Shown here piece after piece: positions 61,346 to 64,000 of a DNA stretch of 64,000 nucleotides (positions are counted from its first letter, which is position 1; every line of letters starts with the position of its first letter). The stretch covers positions 1 through 64,000 of the forward strand of contig NZ_WWEO01000040.1 of assembly GCF_009928685.1 (NCBI RefSeq). The letters are read 5' to 3'. Source of the stretch: Mucilaginibacter agri (GTDB lineage: Bacteria; Bacteroidota; Bacteroidia; Sphingobacteriales; Sphingobacteriaceae). The notes beneath the pieces are model-generated. The model did not search any database. It was not told the origin of the DNA and saw only the letters and a program-made list of their open reading frames with translations. A program made the translations under genes and the position numbers.

Positions 61346-61750
61346 ATGTATACTTTCAAAAAAGAAGAACGTTTGTGTAATAAAAGGCTTTTAGAAAAGC
61401 TTTTTCACAAGGGTTCTTCTTTTTTATGTTACCCTTACCGGGTATCATGGATAATGGCCGAAGCCGAACAACCCGTACCTGTACAGGTTGTTTTCCCTGT
61501 GCCTAAAAAGCGCTACAAGCACGCTGTAGATCGCAATCTCATTCGCCGGCGCATGCGCGAAGCCTACAGGCTCCATAAGCAGCAAAACCTTTACAGTTTT
61601 TTAAACGAAGCTAATATTAAGCTCTCGCTTTCGTTAAGTTATATCGGTAAGGAGATAGAGCCTTACCCCGTGATGGAAAAAAAAATGCTAAAGCTGTTTG
61701 TGCAACTTTGCGATCTGGTAGCTAATGAAAAGCCTCAGCCAATTAATTAA
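61346..61750 (+). CDS. rnpA: Ribonuclease P protein component
   Basis: 134 residues with the RnpA central cleft motif, here [20 protein letters not shown]. The N-terminal [20 protein letters not shown] is typical. It supports RNase P RNA in 5' maturation of tRNAs. It overlaps yidD by 26 nt. Confidence 0.93.
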   Translation: MYTFKKEERLCNKRLLEKLFHKGSSFLCYPYRVSWIMAEAEQPVPVQVVFPVPKKRYKHAVDRNLIRRRMREAYRLHKQQNLYSFLNEANIKLSLSLSYIGKEIEPYPVMEKKMLKLFVQLCDLVANEKPQPIN

Positions 61751-61967
61751 AGCCGTTTTCGGATATATCTTCATCGTACTGATTAAAGTTTATCAGTACT
61801 TATTGTCGCCATTGCTGGGGGCATCGTGCCGTTATACGCCTACGTGTTCGCAATATGGGGTAGAAGCCATAAAAAAATATGGTCCGTTTAAAGGCGGATG
61901 GTTAACTTTGAAACGGATTGGGCGCTGCCATCCCTGGGGTGGGCATGGGCACGATCCGGTACCATAA
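61725..61967 (+). CDS. yidD: Membrane protein insertion efficiency factor YidD
   Basis: 80 residues with the YidD motif: an amphipathic start ([16 protein letters not shown]), [19 protein letters not shown], and the closing [15 protein letters not shown]. It aids YidC-dependent membrane insertion. Its start lies inside rnpA, typical for this neighbourhood. Confidence 0.95.
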   Translation: MKSLSQLIKAVFGYIFIVLIKVYQYLLSPLLGASCRYTPTCSQYGVEAIKKYGPFKGGWLTLKRIGRCHPWGGHGHDPVP

Positions 61968-61982
61968 ATACCTATAGTAAAA

Positions 61983-62675
61983 ATGAGTTTGATCCTTCAA
62001 ATAGAAACCGCCACCACCGTATGTTCTGTAGCATTGGCGCAAAACGGAGAGCTACTTGCCGTTAAGGAAGTAAAGGAACGTAATGTGCATGCAGAGATGA
62101 TTACGCTGTTTATTCAGGATGTATGTGCGATGGCAGGCAAGCAGCTGAAAGATATTGATGCTGTTGCCGTGAGTAAAGGCCCTGGCTCATACACCGGTTT
62201 GCGCATTGGAGTATCTACCGCAAAAGGAATTTGCTTCGGGCTGGATAAGCCATTAATAGCTGTTGATACCCTTGCCGCTATGGCAACTGGCGCAGCTACG
62301 TTTGCAGGCGAGTATGATAGCAACGCTATACTTTGCCCCATGATTGATGCCCGCCGCATGGAGGTTTATACAGCCATGTTTACTACCACTGGCGAATTGG
62401 TTAGACCTACCGCTGCTGAAATAATTGACGACAATAGCTTTGCAGAACTTCCCTCAGAACAGCAACTGGTAATATTTGGGGATGGTGCCGAAAAATGCAT
62501 TCAGGCTTTGGCGCATCGCGGTAAATTGGCTTTCCTTTCACAATTTGAAAACTCGGCCAGTCAACTTACTCAGCTTGCGGCGCAAAAGTTTGCCAACAAA
62601 GAATTTGAAGATGTGGCTTATTTCGAACCGTACTACCTCAAAGAATTTATAGCTGGCGTAAAAGGCGCGAAGTAG
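61983..62675 (+). CDS. tsaB: tRNA threonylcarbamoyladenosine protein TsaB
   Basis: 230 residues with the actin-like fold of TsaB/YeaZ: IETATTVCSVALAQNGELLA at the N-terminus and KGPGSYTGLRIGVSTAKG in the middle. It partners with TsaD in forming t6A37 on tRNAs. It follows yidD by 15 nt. Confidence 0.93.
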   Translation: MSLILQIETATTVCSVALAQNGELLAVKEVKERNVHAEMITLFIQDVCAMAGKQLKDIDAVAVSKGPGSYTGLRIGVSTAKGICFGLDKPLIAVDTLAAMATGAATFAGEYDSNAILCPMIDARRMEVYTAMFTTTGELVRPTAAEIIDDNSFAELPSEQQLVIFGDGAEKCIQALAHRGKLAFLSQFENSASQLTQLAAQKFANKEFEDVAYFEPYYLKEFIAGVKGAK

Positions 62676-62679
62676 ATAA

Positions 62680-64000
62680 TCAAAATATATTTTGAAACAA
62701 CCGGCCAAAAAATCCTGGCTGTTCGCCCATTGGTATGTGGCTTGCGTTAGCTGCTGTTTCGATATCGGGGCCAAATTTAACCGAAAAGCCGAGGTAGATC
62801 CCGACATCGGTATATGATTTTACCTTCATAATAGAGCTGTTATCTCCAAACGCTGATTGTAATACATTACTATCCTGCAGTAATTGCTCCGTGCCGATAA
62901 AAAACTCAAAATTCGGGGCTTTATACATTAGCTGTGCCCCGAGATTGTACTGCTGCAGATCGTCAAAACTGCTGGAGAGGCCCAGTACCCATTTTTTGTA
63001 TTGGATATTATTTACAAATGCGCCCACATAGCCCTTGTAAAACAGCTCTTTAGAGCCCACTAATATAGGTTGATATCTGAAGTTGTTATTCTCATCAAGC
63101 CCAAATACTTTAGTTGCACTTACCTCAATCAGGGCATCTGTCGGCGAATAAAATGAGCCACGTGCATGTCCTGATCCGAAAATATTATAAAGCGAATTGT
63201 AAATTCTGGTTCCCACATCACTACTCCGGGCATTGGTTAACACACGCGTGCCACCAAAATGGGTGTTATAGGAGTCGCTGTTCCAATGTATAAAACCGAG
63301 ATCTTTAAGATTGTACTGAAATTTGAGGCCCCCCTCGGTAGTTTGTGCTAAACCAAAACTTACCGAAGCTCCGGGGTTTTTAAAAAGCGGCATTACATCA
63401 TTTACAGATAGAAGCCGTTGATCGAGATTGGCCTGATATTTACCGCGTAACGTAAGACTTATCTGGTTGTTGGTTTTGTCGAACGTAACGGCCGACTGAT
63501 CTATTTTAATCTGGTTATAAAGGATACCCGATAGGACACTAAACTTAAAGCCAGCCGCCCAATTATTGTTGAGTTCTTTACGGTAAAGCAGGCTAAATTG
63601 ATGGTAGGTTTGATATCTATATTTGTCGTTTAAAATATCGTCGTAGGTGCCATTCGGAAACCTCGAGCCGCCATCAAACAGAGCCACGCTTTCATTATTA
63701 AAGCGCAAGTTACCTTCACCTTTTATCTGGGCTGCAAAACCAAGCTCCTGATTGCCATCTAAGCTCGTAAATATCCTGAACATGGCAAGGTATACGTTGG
63801 CATCTACCTTTGCCTCGTTAACATATCCGCTATTAATAGGTAGCCGCGGGCGGGTAGTTCTGTTGGGTAAAAAAAGGTATTGCCTTAATGCGTTTTGCGC
63901 GTTACCGCTTACGCTAACGTTGGCGCTTATATTTGAAAGCAGAAAGTTGAAAGCATATTTTTTGCTCGAATCGGGAATGAAAGCTCCCTGGGCCGGGTTC
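62680..64000 (-). CDS. DUF5723-like outer-membrane-type protein, 5' end outside window
   Basis: The frame is open from 62680 to the window end, about 440 residues without a start, so it is cut by the window boundary. Alternating strand patterns (FQYNLKDLGFIHWNSDSYN, FEFFIGTEQLLQDSN) suggest a beta-barrel, and the N-terminal-proximal NPAQGAFIPDSSKKYAFNF is like DUF5723 (a porin- or PorV/Q-related Bacteroidota family). The last residues are GRLFQNIF. Its function is unknown. Confidence 0.7.
   Translation of the reverse strand, partial: NPAQGAFIPDSSKKYAFNFLLSNISANVSVSGNAQNALRQYLFLPNRTTRPRLPINSGYVNEAKVDANVYLAMFRIFTSLDGNQELGFAAQIKGEGNLRFNNESVALFDGGSRFPNGTYDDILNDKYRYQTYHQFSLLYRKELNNNWAAGFKFSVLSGILYNQIKIDQSAVTFDKTNNQISLTLRGKYQANLDQRLLSVNDVMPLFKNPGASVSFGLAQTTEGGLKFQYNLKDLGFIHWNSDSYNTHFGGTRVLTNARSSDVGTRIYNSLYNIFGSGHARGSFYSPTDALIEVSATKVFGLDENNNFRYQPILVGSKELFYKGYVGAFVNNIQYKKWVLGLSSSFDDLQQYNLGAQLMYKAPNFEFFIGTEQLLQDSNVLQSAFGDNSSIMKVKSYTDVGIYLGFSVKFGPDIETAANASHIPMGEQPGFFGRLFQNIF

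Overview
The window looks like chromosome of a Bacteroidota bacterium, most likely Sphingobacteriaceae (Mucilaginibacter or Pedobacter type). Signs of this are Bacteroidota promoters (TTTG ... TAnnTTTG), the families DUF6660, HYC_CC_PP, DUF6428 and DUF5723, an RND pump fused to its outer-membrane factor, and the housekeeping run rpmH-rnpA-yidD-tsaB. The genus is inferred; no rRNA is present.

Positions 1 to about 44,350 read as an accessory multi-metal resistance island. It opens with a gene remnant, a hairpin-rich spacer and a small HEPN-type two-gene module (0.1-1.6 kb). Then follow: (1) a divalent-cation module, 1.7-10.3 kb: small Cys-rich secreted protein, CzcA-type pump fused to a TolC-like domain, adaptor, sigma-like protein, ZntA/CadA-type ATPase; (2) a copper block, 11.2-28.4 kb: CopA, HMA chaperone, an HMA-AraC fusion regulator, two multicopper oxidases with C-terminal barrel-like extensions, three DUF305 proteins, a Cys-rich copper-storage-type protein, two DUF3347 proteins, a haem-binding protein and CopB; (3) a Cus-type monovalent export block, 28.5-36.8 kb: small Cys-rich proteins, a CusA split into two overlapping frames, TolC and two adaptors; (4) an arsenic operon on the minus strand, 36.8-41.8 kb: arsR, DUF6428, arsN2, arsC, a secreted LMW-phosphatase-like protein that seems catalytically dead, acr3 and two metallophosphoesterases; (5) a divergent ankyrin/VOC pair; (6) a mercury-uptake-type operon (ArsR-type regulator, MerTP, GDCCVxC protein) without merA. 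A tRNA-3'-end-like sequence plus a strong terminator at 44.27-44.35 kb is a candidate island edge.

From 44.5 kb on the content is ordinary chromosome: flavodoxin-like reductase, PA2169-type four-helix protein, FAD/NAD(P)-binding protein, DUF1223 protein, GH3 and GH53 glycosidases, a frameshifted lipoprotein, two small unknowns, a cyanovirin-N-like lectin, a Nudix-type regulator, a 7TMR-DISM histidine kinase with a response regulator, rpoN, mscL, rpmH, rnpA, yidD, tsaB, and a DUF5723-like gene cut by the window end.

The island appears to combine inner-membrane export (P-type ATPases), trans-envelope export (two RND systems), periplasmic oxidation and sequestration of copper, and cytosolic storage. 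Several small His/Cys-rich secreted proteins sit at the head of metal transcription units, some behind promoters predicted to give leaderless mRNAs. No integrase, transposase, CRISPR array, rRNA or complete tRNA was found.
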